Source: Sciscionella marina DSM 45152 (GTDB lineage: Bacteria; Actinomycetota; Actinomycetes; Mycobacteriales; Pseudonocardiaceae). From it: a stretch of DNA of 64,000 bases. The notes under the pieces were generated by a model. The model was not told where the DNA came from, made no database searches, and saw nothing but the letters and a program-made list of their open reading frames with translations. A program made the position numbers and the translations under genes. Location: contig NZ_KB905380.1 in NCBI RefSeq assembly GCF_000379465.1, positions 744,001-808,000 on the forward strand, in the 5' to 3' direction. Within the stretch, counting starts at the first letter, position 1. The number at the start of each line of letters is the position of its first letter. Below, piece after piece: positions 38,613 to 47,120 of the stretch.

Positions 38613-39170
38613 ATGCAGCACTGGTCGGAACGTGAACTGCTGGACCGGCTCGCGCTCGCGGACAACGCGGCGGCCCGCGAACTGGTCGGCCGCTATGAGC
38701 GGATCATCGTCGGCGCGGCGGTCAAGCACCGGATCCGGCGAGCCGATCTGGACGACCTCATCCAGTCGGTGTGGCTGGCCCTGCTCGCCGAACACCGCAC
38801 CATCCGCACCCCGGAGGCCCTCCCCGGGTGGATCCGCACCACCGCGCACCGGCTGTGCGTACGACTCACCCGCCAGCATCGCACCGAACTGTGCGCCGAT
38901 CTCGCCGAGCTGCCGCTCGCGGACGAGCGCCCCGGTCCCGAACAGCTCGCCGTCCGCGCGGACCGGGCGCACCTCGTCCGCACCGCCTTCGCCACGCTGC
39001 CACAGCGGTGCCGCCGCCTGCTCACCCTCGACCTGTCCCACATCGGTTACGCCGAGATCGGCGGCGCGCTCGCGCTCGCCGAGGGCAGCATCGGGCCCAC
39101 CCGGCGCCGCTGCCTGGACCGGCTGCGCGCCCGGCTCGCCGAACACCTCGAGGATCTGGCGAGCCCCTAG
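38613..39170 (+). CDS. ECF-type RNA polymerase sigma factor
   Basis: 185 aa. Region 2 reads NAAARELVGRYERIIVGAAVKHRIRRADLDDLIQSVWLALL and region 4 reads FATLPQRCRRLLTLDLSHIGYAEIGGALALAEGSIGPTRRRCLDRLRARL. There is no region 1.1, so it is a compact alternative sigma factor. No anti-sigma gene is adjacent. Its TAG stop overlaps the stop of the convergent LLM gene within the shared CTAG. Confidence 0.82.
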   Translation: MQHWSERELLDRLALADNAAARELVGRYERIIVGAAVKHRIRRADLDDLIQSVWLALLAEHRTIRTPEALPGWIRTTAHRLCVRLTRQHRTELCADLAELPLADERPGPEQLAVRADRAHLVRTAFATLPQRCRRLLTLDLSHIGYAEIGGALALAEGSIGPTRRRCLDRLRARLAEHLEDLASP

Positions 39171-40090
39171 AGCTGGCGAGCGACCTCGGCGGCGATCAGT
39201 TCCACGTGGTCGAGGTCGGTGTGGTCGAGCATCTGCAGGTAGACCCGCTGCGCCCCGGCCTCCGCCCAGGCACCGAGGGTCTGCACGGCCTCGTCCACGG
39301 TGCCCGCGACGCCGTTCTCCCGCAGATCGCTGATCTCCCGGCCGATCGCGCCCGCGCGCCTGGTCACCTCGGCCTCGTCCTTGCCGACACAGGCCACGAG
39401 CGCGGCGGAGTAGGCCAGTTCGGCGGGTGCACGACCGGCGTCCGAGCACGCCTGCGCGACCCGGGCGTACTGCGCCTTCGCGTCCGCGAGCGGGGAGAAC
39501 GGCATGTTGAACTCATCGGCGAAGCGCGCGGCCAGCGCCGGGGTGCGCTTGCGCCCGCCACCGCCGATGATCACCGGCGGCCGCGGCGACTGCGCGGGTT
39601 TGGGCAGGGCGGGCGAATCGGTGATCGTATAGTGCTCGCCCTGGAAGGAGTAGTTCCCCTCGGCCGCCCACAGTCCGGTGATGATCTCCAGCTGCTCGGC
39701 GTACCGGTCGAAACGCTCACCGAGCGGCGGGAAGGGCAGGCCGTAGCTGGTGTGCTCGGTCTCGTACCACCCGGTCCCGAGGCCGAACTCGACCCGGCCG
39801 CCGGACATCTGGTCCACGTTCGCCACGCTGATCGCCAGCGGGCCCGGGTACCGGAAGCTCGCCGCGGTGACCAGGGTGCCGAGCCGAATGCTCGTGGTCT
39901 CCCGCGCCAGACCGGCGAGGGTGATCCACGCGTCGCTCGGACCGGGCCGCGGATCCGCACCGCCCATGTGCTGGTAGTGATCCGAGCGGAAGAACGCGCC
40001 GTAGCCCGCGTCCTCGGCGCATCGGGCGATGCGCAGCAGATCGCTGTAGCTCGCGCCTTGCTGGGGTTCGGTGAACACTCGCAATTCCAC
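39167..40090 (-). CDS. LLM class F420/FMN-dependent oxidoreductase
   Basis: 307 aa TIM-barrel of the luciferase-like monooxygenase superfamily. It shows GRVEFGLGTGWYETEHTSYGLPFP and PPVIIGGGGRKRTPALAARFADEFN, which resemble F420-dependent members common in actinobacteria. The substrate is unknown. It lies 9 bp downstream of a tetR gene, so the two are probably cotranscribed. Confidence 0.83.
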   Translation of the reverse strand: MELRVFTEPQQGASYSDLLRIARCAEDAGYGAFFRSDHYQHMGGADPRPGPSDAWITLAGLARETTSIRLGTLVTAASFRYPGPLAISVANVDQMSGGRVEFGLGTGWYETEHTSYGLPFPPLGERFDRYAEQLEIITGLWAAEGNYSFQGEHYTITDSPALPKPAQSPRPPVIIGGGGRKRTPALAARFADEFNMPFSPLADAKAQYARVAQACSDAGRAPAELAYSAALVACVGKDEAEVTRRAGAIGREISDLRENGVAGTVDEAVQTLGAWAEAGAQRVYLQMLDHTDLDHVELIAAEVARQL

Positions 40091-40099
40091 GAGGCAACG

Positions 40100-40744
40100 C
40101 TATCTCTTCGGTTGCTCGGGTTCCTCGCCGCGTTCCACCGCCGCCGCGGTGCGCAGCATCCCGAACAGCCGCTCGATCGCGGTGGCCACCTCGTTGTAGG
40201 TCTGTTTCTGGTCCGCGGCGCCGACGATGTACTGCGCACCGGCCGAGACCGCGCCGAACAGCAGCCGCGCGGTGGCCTCCACCGGCGCCACCGAGGCCAC
40301 GATCCCGGCGTTGATCAGCGACTCGACGCTGTTGCGGAACAACCCGAAGCTGAACTGGTCCTCCGCCTCGCGCCAGCGCTCCCAGCCCATCACGACCGGC
40401 CCCTCGTTGAGCACGATCCGCTGATAGGTGGGTTCCAGGCAGGTGCGCAGATACGCGCGCACCCCGCTCATCGCCACCTCCCAGCGGTCCCCCGCGTCCT
40501 CGAGGATCTTCGCCACCCGCGCCATGACGTCGCGCTCCACCGCGTCGAACGCGGCCTCGAACAGCGCCTGCTTGCCGCTGAAGTGGTGGTAGAGCGCGCC
40601 CTTGGTCACCCGCGCGCGCTTGGCGATCTCATCGAGTGAGGTACCCGCGTAGCCACGTTTGGTTATCAGCTCGATGGCGCTGTCCACCAGCGCTTTTCTG
40701 GTGGACTCGGAATATTCGAGCCGCCGCGAACGCATTGTCACCAC
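40100..40744 (-). CDS. TetR family regulator
   Basis: About 214 aa. The helix-turn-helix reads AGTSLDEIAKRARVTKGALYHHFSGKQALFEAAF. GTG 40744 is chosen because TAGAGT (40753-40758) lies 8 nt upstream; GTG 40750 and ATG 40735 are alternatives. Two TACC-N3-GGTA palindromes lie in the divergent intergenic region and are likely operators. It probably controls the downstream LLM gene and the divergent unknown gene. Confidence 0.82.
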   Translation of the reverse strand: MVTMRSRRLEYSESTRKALVDSAIELITKRGYAGTSLDEIAKRARVTKGALYHHFSGKQALFEAAFDAVERDVMARVAKILEDAGDRWEVAMSGVRAYLRTCLEPTYQRIVLNEGPVVMGWERWREAEDQFSFGLFRNSVESLINAGIVASVAPVEATARLLFGAVSAGAQYIVGAADQKQTYNEVATAIERLFGMLRTAAAVERGEEPEQPKR

Positions 40745-40776
40745 AGTCACAGACTCTACGACACGATTCGGCAACG

Positions 40777-40818
40777 TACCGCTGGTATCTTCTCAGTAAG
40801 GGTTACATACCGATGGTA
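40777..40818. promoter_or_regulatory. Two TACC-N3-GGTA palindromes, 31 bp apart
   Basis: TACCGCTGGTA (40777-40787) and TACCGATGGTA (40808-40818) share nine of eleven bases symmetrically and lie three helical turns apart, between a divergent tetR and an unknown gene. Confidence 0.55.
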
Positions 40819-40868
40819 CGCCACAAACCTGCGGTATGAACCAGATCACCGAGAGGAGGGACACAGCG

Positions 40869-41390
40869 ATGAGCTGGGACGACTTCTACCGGCGGCGCGA
40901 CGCGGTGAACACCGTGCTCGCCACCGCTGCGCGACGGGGCAATGGCGCCCTCCCCTATGACGAGCTGCCCGCCGTGCGCGAGGTCTTCGGCACGAGGGAG
41001 GAGCTGCTGACCACGCTGCAGTACAAGTGGCAGCAGACCCTGACCGGCCAGATCGACGTGGCGATCGCCGAGGCCGACGACGACCCGCGCATCGACCGCT
41101 TCGACGTGGTCCGGGACGCGTGGCTCGCCGCCACCAAACGCGAACCCGTGCTGCGCGCGGTTCTCGACGCCAACGAACACCACCCGGCGATCAGCGGGCG
41201 TATCGCGAACGAACGCCGCAAGCTCGCGCACCTCGCCGGACTCACCAGCGCGGGTGACAGCGAGGAGGAGGCCACCCATCTCGGGGGCACCTTCCTCGCC
41301 CTGGTGCGCGCCGGGAACGACAAGGCAGGAAACTCACCGCGACGGGGCACCGCACTGCTGCGCAAGCTCGCCGACGCGGTCAGCGCCTGA
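40869..41390 (+). CDS. Helical protein of unknown function
   Basis: 173 aa from ATG 40869, with AGGAGGG 8 nt upstream; an upstream ATG at 40836 lacks this. The protein reads MSWDDFYRRRDAVNTVLATAARRGNGALPY and continues with helices such as LLTTLQYKWQQTLTGQIDVAIAEADDDP. The pattern resembles the all-helical C-terminal half of TetR-like proteins, but no DNA-binding part is clear. It is divergent from tetR, suggesting it is a target or partner. Confidence 0.6.
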   Translation: MSWDDFYRRRDAVNTVLATAARRGNGALPYDELPAVREVFGTREELLTTLQYKWQQTLTGQIDVAIAEADDDPRIDRFDVVRDAWLAATKREPVLRAVLDANEHHPAISGRIANERRKLAHLAGLTSAGDSEEEATHLGGTFLALVRAGNDKAGNSPRRGTALLRKLADAVSA

Positions 41391-41426
41391 ACACACTGGT
41401 CAGTCGCGAGTTGCCGGTCACTCGGA

Positions 41427-41459
41427 TACCGGTAGTCTGATACCTACTTGAAGGTAGGT
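41427..41459. promoter_or_regulatory. Palindromes upstream of the SDR gene
   Basis: TACCGGTA (41427-41434) and the inverted repeat ACCTAC-N6-GTAGGT (41442-41459) lie directly before the SDR start, the second one over the ribosome site AAGGTAGG. They share TACC/GGTA halves with the sites at 40777-40818. Confidence 0.45.
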
Positions 41460-41466
41460 GATGGAC

Positions 41467-42390
41467 ATGGCGAACTGGACCGAAGCGGACATCCCCGACC
41501 AGCAGGGGCGCACGATCGTGGTCACCGGGGCCAACTCCGGGCTCGGCCTGCACGCGGCGAAGGCACTGGGGAAGGCGGGCGCGCGGGTGCTGCTGGCCTG
41601 CCGCTCCCCCGAACGCGGCGAGCAAGCACTCGCCCAGGTCGACTCGCCGGACGCGGAACTCGTCCGGCTCGACCTCGCCGACCTGTCCTCCGTCGCGGCC
41701 GCGGCCAAGGAGATCCGCGAGCGCACCGGTGACCGGCTGGACGTGCTGATCAACAACGCCGGCGTGATGATGACCCCGAAGCGGCACACCGCGGACGGCT
41801 TCGAGCTGCAGTTCGGCACCAACCACCTCGGGCACGCCGCGCTGACCTGGCTGCTGATGCCGGCGCTGCGCAACGGAACGGGTGCCCGCGTGGTCACCCT
41901 CTCCAGCTTCATGGCGCAGTTCGGCTGGGTGGACATCAAGGACCCGAACTTCACCGGCCGCCGCTATCTGCCCTCGTTCTCCTACTGCCAGGCGAAGATG
42001 GCCAACCTGCTGTTCGCGCTCGAACTGGACAAGCGGCTGCGCGCCGCGGACGAACCGGTGGCCAGCCTCGCCGCGCACCCGGGCTACAGCGCCACCGAGC
42101 TGCAGGCGAACATGGCCCGGTCCCGGGGAAGCGGCCTGCTCGAACAGGGCGCCAAATTCGTCAACGGGATCAGCGCCCAGCCGGCCAGGATCGGGGTTCT
42201 CCCGGAACTCTACGCGGCCACCGCTCCCGAGGCCGGCGGCGGCGACTACATCGGACCGGGGCGTTTCATGGAGCTGCTCGGGCACCCGAAGAAGGTCTCG
42301 GTCCGGCGCGCCAAGGGCCAGGAGCGCACCCGCGAGCGATTGTGGAATCTCACCGCCGAGCTCACCGGCGTCTCCCCCGACCCGGTCTGA
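41467..42390 (+). CDS. Short-chain dehydrogenase/reductase
   Basis: 307 aa. The cofactor motif is VVTGANSGLGLHAAKALG, the structural motif is VLINNAGVMMTP, and the active site is the Ser in VVTLSSFMAQ followed by YCQAKMANLLFALEL (Tyr-x-x-x-Lys: YCQAK). It resembles the retinol-dehydrogenase-like group. ATG 41467 (MANWTEADIPDQQG) is preferred because AAGGTAGG lies 8 nt upstream; ATG 41461 is also possible. Substrate unknown. Confidence 0.83.
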   Translation: MANWTEADIPDQQGRTIVVTGANSGLGLHAAKALGKAGARVLLACRSPERGEQALAQVDSPDAELVRLDLADLSSVAAAAKEIRERTGDRLDVLINNAGVMMTPKRHTADGFELQFGTNHLGHAALTWLLMPALRNGTGARVVTLSSFMAQFGWVDIKDPNFTGRRYLPSFSYCQAKMANLLFALELDKRLRAADEPVASLAAHPGYSATELQANMARSRGSGLLEQGAKFVNGISAQPARIGVLPELYAATAPEAGGGDYIGPGRFMELLGHPKKVSVRRAKGQERTRERLWNLTAELTGVSPDPV

Positions 42391-42617
42391 GAGCACGCTT
42401 GAGGGTTCCCTGTCCTGCTACGCGGGGCCCGCGGGGCGCCGGAACGGCCTTCAGTGCCGTCTGGCACGGTGGCGTTGTCCTCTTCCCGCCGCAGCGCCGC
42501 TGCGCTGTCGTCGTCCGCCACGCCATCTCGTCCACTGCCTCAGGCGCGGGTGTCCCGCAGGGACACAGTCCCGCTCGCGACGGACGAGAGCCCCCAAGCG
42601 CACTCGTGAAACACAGG

Positions 42618-42623
42618 TAGGCT
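42618..42623 (+). promoter_or_regulatory. -10 box TAGGCT of leaderless lipA
   Basis: TAGGCT ends 7 nt before GTG 42631. A perfect hairpin GTGTCCC-GCA-GGGACAC (42550-42566) lies upstream. The rest of 42391-42617 shows no gene. Confidence 0.55.
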
Positions 42624-42630
42624 GGCGCCT

Positions 42631-43632
42631 GTGACTGTTGCGCCGGAAGGGCGGAAACTGCTGCGGCTCGAGGTCCGCAACAGCGAGACGCCGATCGAGA
42701 AGAAGCCGTCCTGGATCAAGACCAAGGCGCGGATGGGTCCGGAGTATTCGGAGCTCAAAGGACTCGTGAAGCGCGAAGGTCTGCACACCGTGTGCGAGGA
42801 GGCCGGCTGCCCGAACATCTACGAGTGCTGGGAGGACCGCGAGGCCACCTTCCTCATCGGCGGTGAGCAGTGCACCCGCCGTTGCGATTTCTGCCAGATC
42901 GACACCGGTAAGCCGGCCGAGCTGGACACCGACGAACCGCGACGTGTCGCCGAGTCGGTCCAGGCGATGGGGCTGCGCTACTCCACGGTCACCGGTGTGG
43001 CCCGCGACGATCTCCCGGACGGCGGTGCCTGGCTCTACGCCGAGACGGTGCGCCAGATCCACCAGCTCAACCCGGGCACCGGTGTGGAACTGCTGATCCC
43101 GGACTTCAACGCCGAGCCGGACCAGCTCGCCGAGGTGTTCGCTTCCCGGCCGGAGGTGCTCGCGCACAATCTCGAGACCGTGCCCCGGGTGTTCAAGCGC
43201 ATGCGTCCCGCCTTCCGCTACGACCGCTCGCTGAAGGTGATCAGCGAGGCACGGGACGCAGGCCTGGTCACCAAGTCGAACTTGATCCTCGGGATGGGCG
43301 AGACCCCCGAGGAGGTCGAACCCGCGATGCGTGACCTCTACGAGGCGGGCTGCGAGATCCTCACCATCACCCAGTACCTGCGGCCGAGCGTGCGCCACCA
43401 CCCGGTCGACCGCTGGGTCAAGCCCGAGGAGTTCATCGAGCACTCCCGCGCGGCCGAGGAAATGGGCTACGCCGGGGTCATGGCCGGGCCGCTGGTGCGC
43501 TCCTCGTACCGGGCCGGCCGACTCTACGCGCAGACCGTGCGCCACCGTGGTGAGGAACTGCCGGAGAACCTCACGCACCTCGCCACGGCGGGCACCGCGC
43601 GCCAGGAAGCGAGTGCTCTGCTCGCCCGGTGA
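42631..43632 (+). CDS. lipA: Lipoyl synthase
   Basis: 333 aa radical SAM enzyme that inserts two sulfurs into octanoyl-lipoyl domains. Both cluster sites are present: the auxiliary motif [12 protein letters not shown] and the SAM motif CTRRCDFC, plus the C-terminal RSSYRAG serine. GTG 42631 follows a leaderless promoter. It completes the pathway with lipB at 37783 but is separated from it by five accessory genes. Confidence 0.96.
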   Translation: MTVAPEGRKLLRLEVRNSETPIEKKPSWIKTKARMGPEYSELKGLVKREGLHTVCEEAGCPNIYECWEDREATFLIGGEQCTRRCDFCQIDTGKPAELDTDEPRRVAESVQAMGLRYSTVTGVARDDLPDGGAWLYAETVRQIHQLNPGTGVELLIPDFNAEPDQLAEVFASRPEVLAHNLETVPRVFKRMRPAFRYDRSLKVISEARDAGLVTKSNLILGMGETPEEVEPAMRDLYEAGCEILTITQYLRPSVRHHPVDRWVKPEEFIEHSRAAEEMGYAGVMAGPLVRSSYRAGRLYAQTVRHRGEELPENLTHLATAGTARQEASALLAR

Positions 43633-43688
43633 CTCACCGATCCGGTGGTGGGACCGGCCCGCCACCGGATCGCCCCGCGGTCGACCAC

Positions 43689-44726
43689 TCAGGGGCGCTC
43701 CACCCGCACCTCGTCGAGTTCCGCGACGAGCCCCGGGCCGAACGCGGTCGCCGGAGTGTGCGAACCGGGCCGGACCTCACCGGCGGCGAGGCGGCCCGCG
43801 ATGCGCAGCACCGCGTCCGCCGTGAGCGGCAGCGGACCGGGACCGGTCAGGCTCGCGGACACGCTCGTCCCCTCGGCATCCCGCGCGCAGGCCCACGCCT
43901 GGCTGCGCCCGCCGGTCACCTCGGTCTCCGGCCGGAAGAACCGGTCGATCAGCGCCTTGCCCGCCTTCTGCACCGGGGCGCTGCGCAATACGGGCGCGAA
44001 ATAACGCTGCCCGGTCGACAGCAGCCGCGCACCGGGCACGATCGTGTAAGTCCTGATGTTCGGGATCCCCGTGGTCCGGTACGCGCTGGCCACATCACCC
44101 CACGGGATCGCGGACACCGTCTTCGGGCCGGCCGGGAACAGCGCGGTGATCTGCTTGTGCGCCATCGGCACCGAACGGACCACCCCGTCCACCCGGGCAC
44201 GCCCACCGGTACCCGCGCCCTCCACCGCCGTCTTCACCGTTCCCGGCCCGATGCTCATCTGGGCTGCGAACGCGATGTCCAGCTCCACGGCGTCCGGCAT
44301 CGCCTCGTGCACCATCGCCGCAAGGCAGTCCGTGGGCACCACATCGAAACCGCCACCGGGCAACAACACCACACCGGCGGCCTCCGCCTCGGCCGAGCGA
44401 GCATAGATCGCTTCGAACACGTCGATCTCACCGGTGATGTCGATGTAGTGCGTCCGGGTCTCCAGACAGGCGTCGACCATCGGGCGCCAGGTCGCCGAGA
44501 ACGGGCCCGCGCAGTGCACGACCACCTCGACATCCTCCAGCGCCGCGCGCAGTCCCTTCGGGTCCGCGAGATCGGCCACCCGGTAGTCCAGGCCCAGCTC
44601 ACCGGCCAGTTCCACCACCTTCGGCGCACTGCGCCCGGCGAGTATCGGCCGCAGCCCGTCCCGCACCGCCCGCCGCGCGACGAGTTGCCCCGTGTGCCCG
44701 GTCGCCCCGTATATCAGCACTGACAT
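43689..44726 (-). CDS. Saccharopine dehydrogenase-like NAD(P)-binding protein
   Basis: 345 aa. The Rossmann motif is VLIYGATGHTGQLVARRAV, and the family pattern VVVHCAGPFSATWRPMVDACLE follows, then HYIDITGEIDVFEA. These proteins are often trans-acting enoyl reductases in lipid or polyketide synthesis. ATG 44726 lies inside the phage attachment core. Without the element it would start 12 nt after the citrate synthase stop codon, so the two were probably an operon. No Shine-Dalgarno sequence is visible. Confidence 0.82.
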   Translation of the reverse strand: MSVLIYGATGHTGQLVARRAVRDGLRPILAGRSAPKVVELAGELGLDYRVADLADPKGLRAALEDVEVVVHCAGPFSATWRPMVDACLETRTHYIDITGEIDVFEAIYARSAEAEAAGVVLLPGGGFDVVPTDCLAAMVHEAMPDAVELDIAFAAQMSIGPGTVKTAVEGAGTGGRARVDGVVRSVPMAHKQITALFPAGPKTVSAIPWGDVASAYRTTGIPNIRTYTIVPGARLLSTGQRYFAPVLRSAPVQKAGKALIDRFFRPETEVTGGRSQAWACARDAEGTSVSASLTGPGPLPLTADAVLRIAGRLAAGEVRPGSHTPATAFGPGLVAELDEVRVERP

Positions 44727-44734
44727 ACCGGGAG
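44723..44734. other. attL core (left attachment site)
   Basis: ACATACCGGGAG, identical to 63740-63751. The host half-site TGACATAC is on its left. On its right is element sequence, GAAAGTA, which breaks the symmetry seen in the reconstructed host site. The core includes the ATG of the saccharopine-dehydrogenase-like gene. Confidence 0.75.
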
Positions 44735-44784
44735 AAAGTAGTGGTCACCGCCGCTACCTGCAACGAGGGCGGAAATGGTCTCAG

Positions 44785-44805
44785 AAGTCAGCACCAAGTC
44801 AGCAC
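44785..44805 (+). repeat. Tandem AAGTCAGCAC boxes, left arm site
   Basis: Two copies of AAGTCAGCAC with an 11-bp period lie 50 bp inside the left core and are repeated at 63616-63636 in the same orientation. The spacing of one helical turn fits integrase arm-type binding sites. The integrase stop codon lies inside the pair. Confidence 0.65.
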
Positions 44806-45962
44806 GTCACGGGCAATACAGCATCCATGATCGCTCGGCCGCGCTCGCCTGCATCCTCTGTCAGGTGGCCGTACACGTCTACCGTCACCTGGATGGACTT
44901 GTGTCCAAGCCACCGCGACACCTCGTGGATATTCGCACCACCGGCCAACTGCTGCGACGCATAGTAGTGACGCAGATCATGCGGTGTGAAGTCCATACCC
45001 ACCGCTCGAACCCGCGATTTCCACCGCTCAGTCATACCCGCAAGGGTGAGAACCGGCGCAGCCGAGCTAGCCGCGCCAGAGAACAACAGGTGTTGCCCTT
45101 CAACCTCGATCGACCCGAACTTGTCCACGTGCTGATCGATCTGGTTAGCCACCCGGTTCGGAAGTGGTATGTCCCGGTACTCCCCCTCCTTCCGGTGCTT
45201 GAGCTTGACGAGGTACTTTCCGTAGTCCTCACGCGAGGCGTACCGGTAGAGCTGGTGTCGCAACCTGACGATGCTGCCCCGGACGCTCTCGATCGAGAAT
45301 CCCAGAGCTTCGCTCACGCGGAGACCGAGACCAGCCATCAGCCACACGGCCAGCTTGTTGTCTTCACGCATCAAGGATGCGAGCTGCGAGACTTGCGAGC
45401 TGTTGGGTATCGCGTCCTCGTCCACCGCCATGGACGCACCCCAGGGAAGCTCAACGCCATCGCACGGGTTCGTTCGTCTCCGCCCTTCACTTACCGCCTT
45501 GTTGAAGATCGAGCGGAGCGACTTGTAATGCGTTCCGATAGTGGACGCCGCTAATCCCTCCTTAACCATATTATTGGCTATCTGTTGTAGATCGCCTTTC
45601 TCGACACTGGCTACCGTTCGATTCCCGCAAACAGGCTTCACCCAATTGTACAGAAACCCGATTTGGTAAGATTTGGTTCCCTCGCCACGCGCCGGGGAAT
45701 CGATGCATTCCTTAGCGTACGGAATAAAAGAAACTTTCCCTAGTTTCGGGTCGGAATATACACCTTCTCGCTTGTCGTTCTCGACCTTAATGTTGAAGTC
45801 GCTTGCGTCTTTCCAACGGTCGAACGATTTTTCAAGTTGGCTCCCAGTTCTCCCTCCTGGAGCTCGATAACGCACGGTCCACGAATGCCCGCATCGCTTC
45901 TTCTCGCACGGATACAGCGGACTACGCTTGTCTTTCTTACACTTCTGAAATGGCGGTGCCAT
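44799..45962 (-). CDS. int: Tyrosine-type phage integrase
   Basis: 387 aa. The N-terminus has a Cys-rich strip (CKKDKRSPLYPCEKKRCGHSW) before the arm-binding region. The central SAM-like domain is near residues 85-165. Catalytic residues are Arg in GLRVSEALG (near 213), His-x-x-Arg in HDLRHYYASQQLA (near 329), His in LGHKSIQVTVD and the nucleophile Tyr in VYGHL (near 362). It catalyses integration and, with xis, excision at the 12-bp core. It is 3 bp downstream of xis and ends at the left arm site. Confidence 0.95.
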   Translation of the reverse strand: MAPPFQKCKKDKRSPLYPCEKKRCGHSWTVRYRAPGGRTGSQLEKSFDRWKDASDFNIKVENDKREGVYSDPKLGKVSFIPYAKECIDSPARGEGTKSYQIGFLYNWVKPVCGNRTVASVEKGDLQQIANNMVKEGLAASTIGTHYKSLRSIFNKAVSEGRRRTNPCDGVELPWGASMAVDEDAIPNSSQVSQLASLMREDNKLAVWLMAGLGLRVSEALGFSIESVRGSIVRLRHQLYRYASREDYGKYLVKLKHRKEGEYRDIPLPNRVANQIDQHVDKFGSIEVEGQHLLFSGAASSAAPVLTLAGMTERWKSRVRAVGMDFTPHDLRHYYASQQLAGGANIHEVSRWLGHKSIQVTVDVYGHLTEDAGERGRAIMDAVLPVTC

Positions 45963-45965
45963 GAA

Positions 45966-46142
45966 TCACTCTTCCCATGAGGATGCGAGACGTTCAACGT
46001 CCTTCGGACGGAACCGGATCGGACCATTCGATCCGCCTCCGATTCTAACACCTTTGAGTCCCCATGTCCGCCAGTTCTGATAAACAGTTTTGTCCGCCAC
46101 ACAAAGGAAGGCAGCAACCTGTTCCACTGTCAATAGATTCAC
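45966..46142 (-). CDS. xis: Excisionase-like MerR-type helix-turn-helix protein
   Basis: 58 aa from GTG 46142, VNLLTVEQVAAFLCVADKTVYQNW, then GVRIGGGSNGPIRFRPKDVERL. This is the compact winged HTH of the helix_turn_helix_17 excisionase group. Such proteins bend DNA and favour excision by the adjacent integrase. The stop is 3 bp before int, so they are coexpressed. The 87 bp upstream (46143-46229) are AT-rich, with no gene. Confidence 0.82.
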   Translation of the reverse strand: MNLLTVEQVAAFLCVADKTVYQNWRTWGLKGVRIGGGSNGPIRFRPKDVERLASSWEE

Positions 46143-46229
46143 CGTAACCTCAACACCGCTGAAGGACCTCTGTACATCATTAGCGAGCGTCTTCCTCGTC
46201 AGCGTTTACCGCTCGTCGTTTCATGATTC

Positions 46230-47120
46230 CTAAAAGTCACCTTCCGCTACCTGGAACACGGTCAGCCCAATCGACCGCCACGCGTCCACGACACGTTGCC
46301 GGTCATCGAACACGCCAGCCACGTTGTAGAAGTGCCGAATGTGGGTGTCGAACAGTTCGAGCTTCACTGTGTCATCGCGGCGCTTGTCGCCGTGCGGGCG
46401 CATGTACAGTTCGAAATCGTCCGAGACGTAGCGGTGTAGCCACTGCTCGGTGATCGAACGGTACTGCTCGTCTCGGCCCGAGCAGAACACGAGGCGGTAG
46501 CCTGCGTTTTCCATGCGGCGCACCACGGTGATCACGACGTGGTTCGGGGTGTCCAGGTGGGCGCGAGCAGCGTCGTACGGGTCGCGGTGCGCGGAGAGCG
46601 CTACGGTTCCGTCAACATCGACAATGACGGCTTGCGGTCTGCCGAACGTCGGTGTGTACGGTTCCCCGGTCGCGGTGTCCGGGATCTCGGGTACCGGTAG
46701 CGGGTGCGGTTTGCCTGCGATGAACTTGCGGTGCATGTCGCGGATGACCTGTTCACCGACTGGGTTTTCCCGCCTCGCGTCCCGTTCGATGCACGTGTCT
46801 ACCGACATGGAAGTTAAGTCGATGACGTGGAACTCAGCACCGTGTCGCTTCGCCATTTCGGCGAACCGCCGTACGTAGCGCTGCCGTAGGTTCGTGTCGT
46901 CCACGATCACGTTTCGCCCGTCACGGAGCGCGGACGCTACGGCGTGATGCTGCACCGAGGTCACTAGTTCTTCGTCCGCGTGTTCACCGGTCCAGTGGCC
47001 GTACAGCATGGTGCGGAGATCGTCACGGTTGACCCGCGTGTACTCGTGGAGCGTGGTTCGGGCAAGGGTGGTCTTGCCGCTTCCTGGTAGACCGCGAGTG
47101 ATGACGAGTTGCTGTGTCAC
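46230..47120 (-). CDS. Polynucleotide 5'-kinase / 3'-phosphatase (T4 PseT-like)
   Basis: 296 aa. The N-terminal kinase has the P-loop RGLPGSGKTTLA and a DDTN Asp motif (IVDDTNLRQRY). The C-terminal HAD phosphatase has the nucleophile motif VIVDVDGTVALS and later VAGVFDDRQRVVDAW. Together they turn 2',3'-cyclic phosphate and 5'-OH breaks into ligatable ends. The order kinase then phosphatase is as in T4. Its ATG overlaps the ligase stop by 4 bp, making a two-gene RNA repair unit. Confidence 0.88.
   Translation of the reverse strand: MTQQLVITRGLPGSGKTTLARTTLHEYTRVNRDDLRTMLYGHWTGEHADEELVTSVQHHAVASALRDGRNVIVDDTNLRQRYVRRFAEMAKRHGAEFHVIDLTSMSVDTCIERDARRENPVGEQVIRDMHRKFIAGKPHPLPVPEIPDTATGEPYTPTFGRPQAVIVDVDGTVALSAHRDPYDAARAHLDTPNHVVITVVRRMENAGYRLVFCSGRDEQYRSITEQWLHRYVSDDFELYMRPHGDKRRDDTVKLELFDTHIRHFYNVAGVFDDRQRVVDAWRSIGLTVFQVAEGDF

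Noticed and set aside
44727-44790. tRNA gene as the integration target
   Set aside because: No cloverleaf or tRNA 3' end is seen at either end; the target is an intergenic palindrome.
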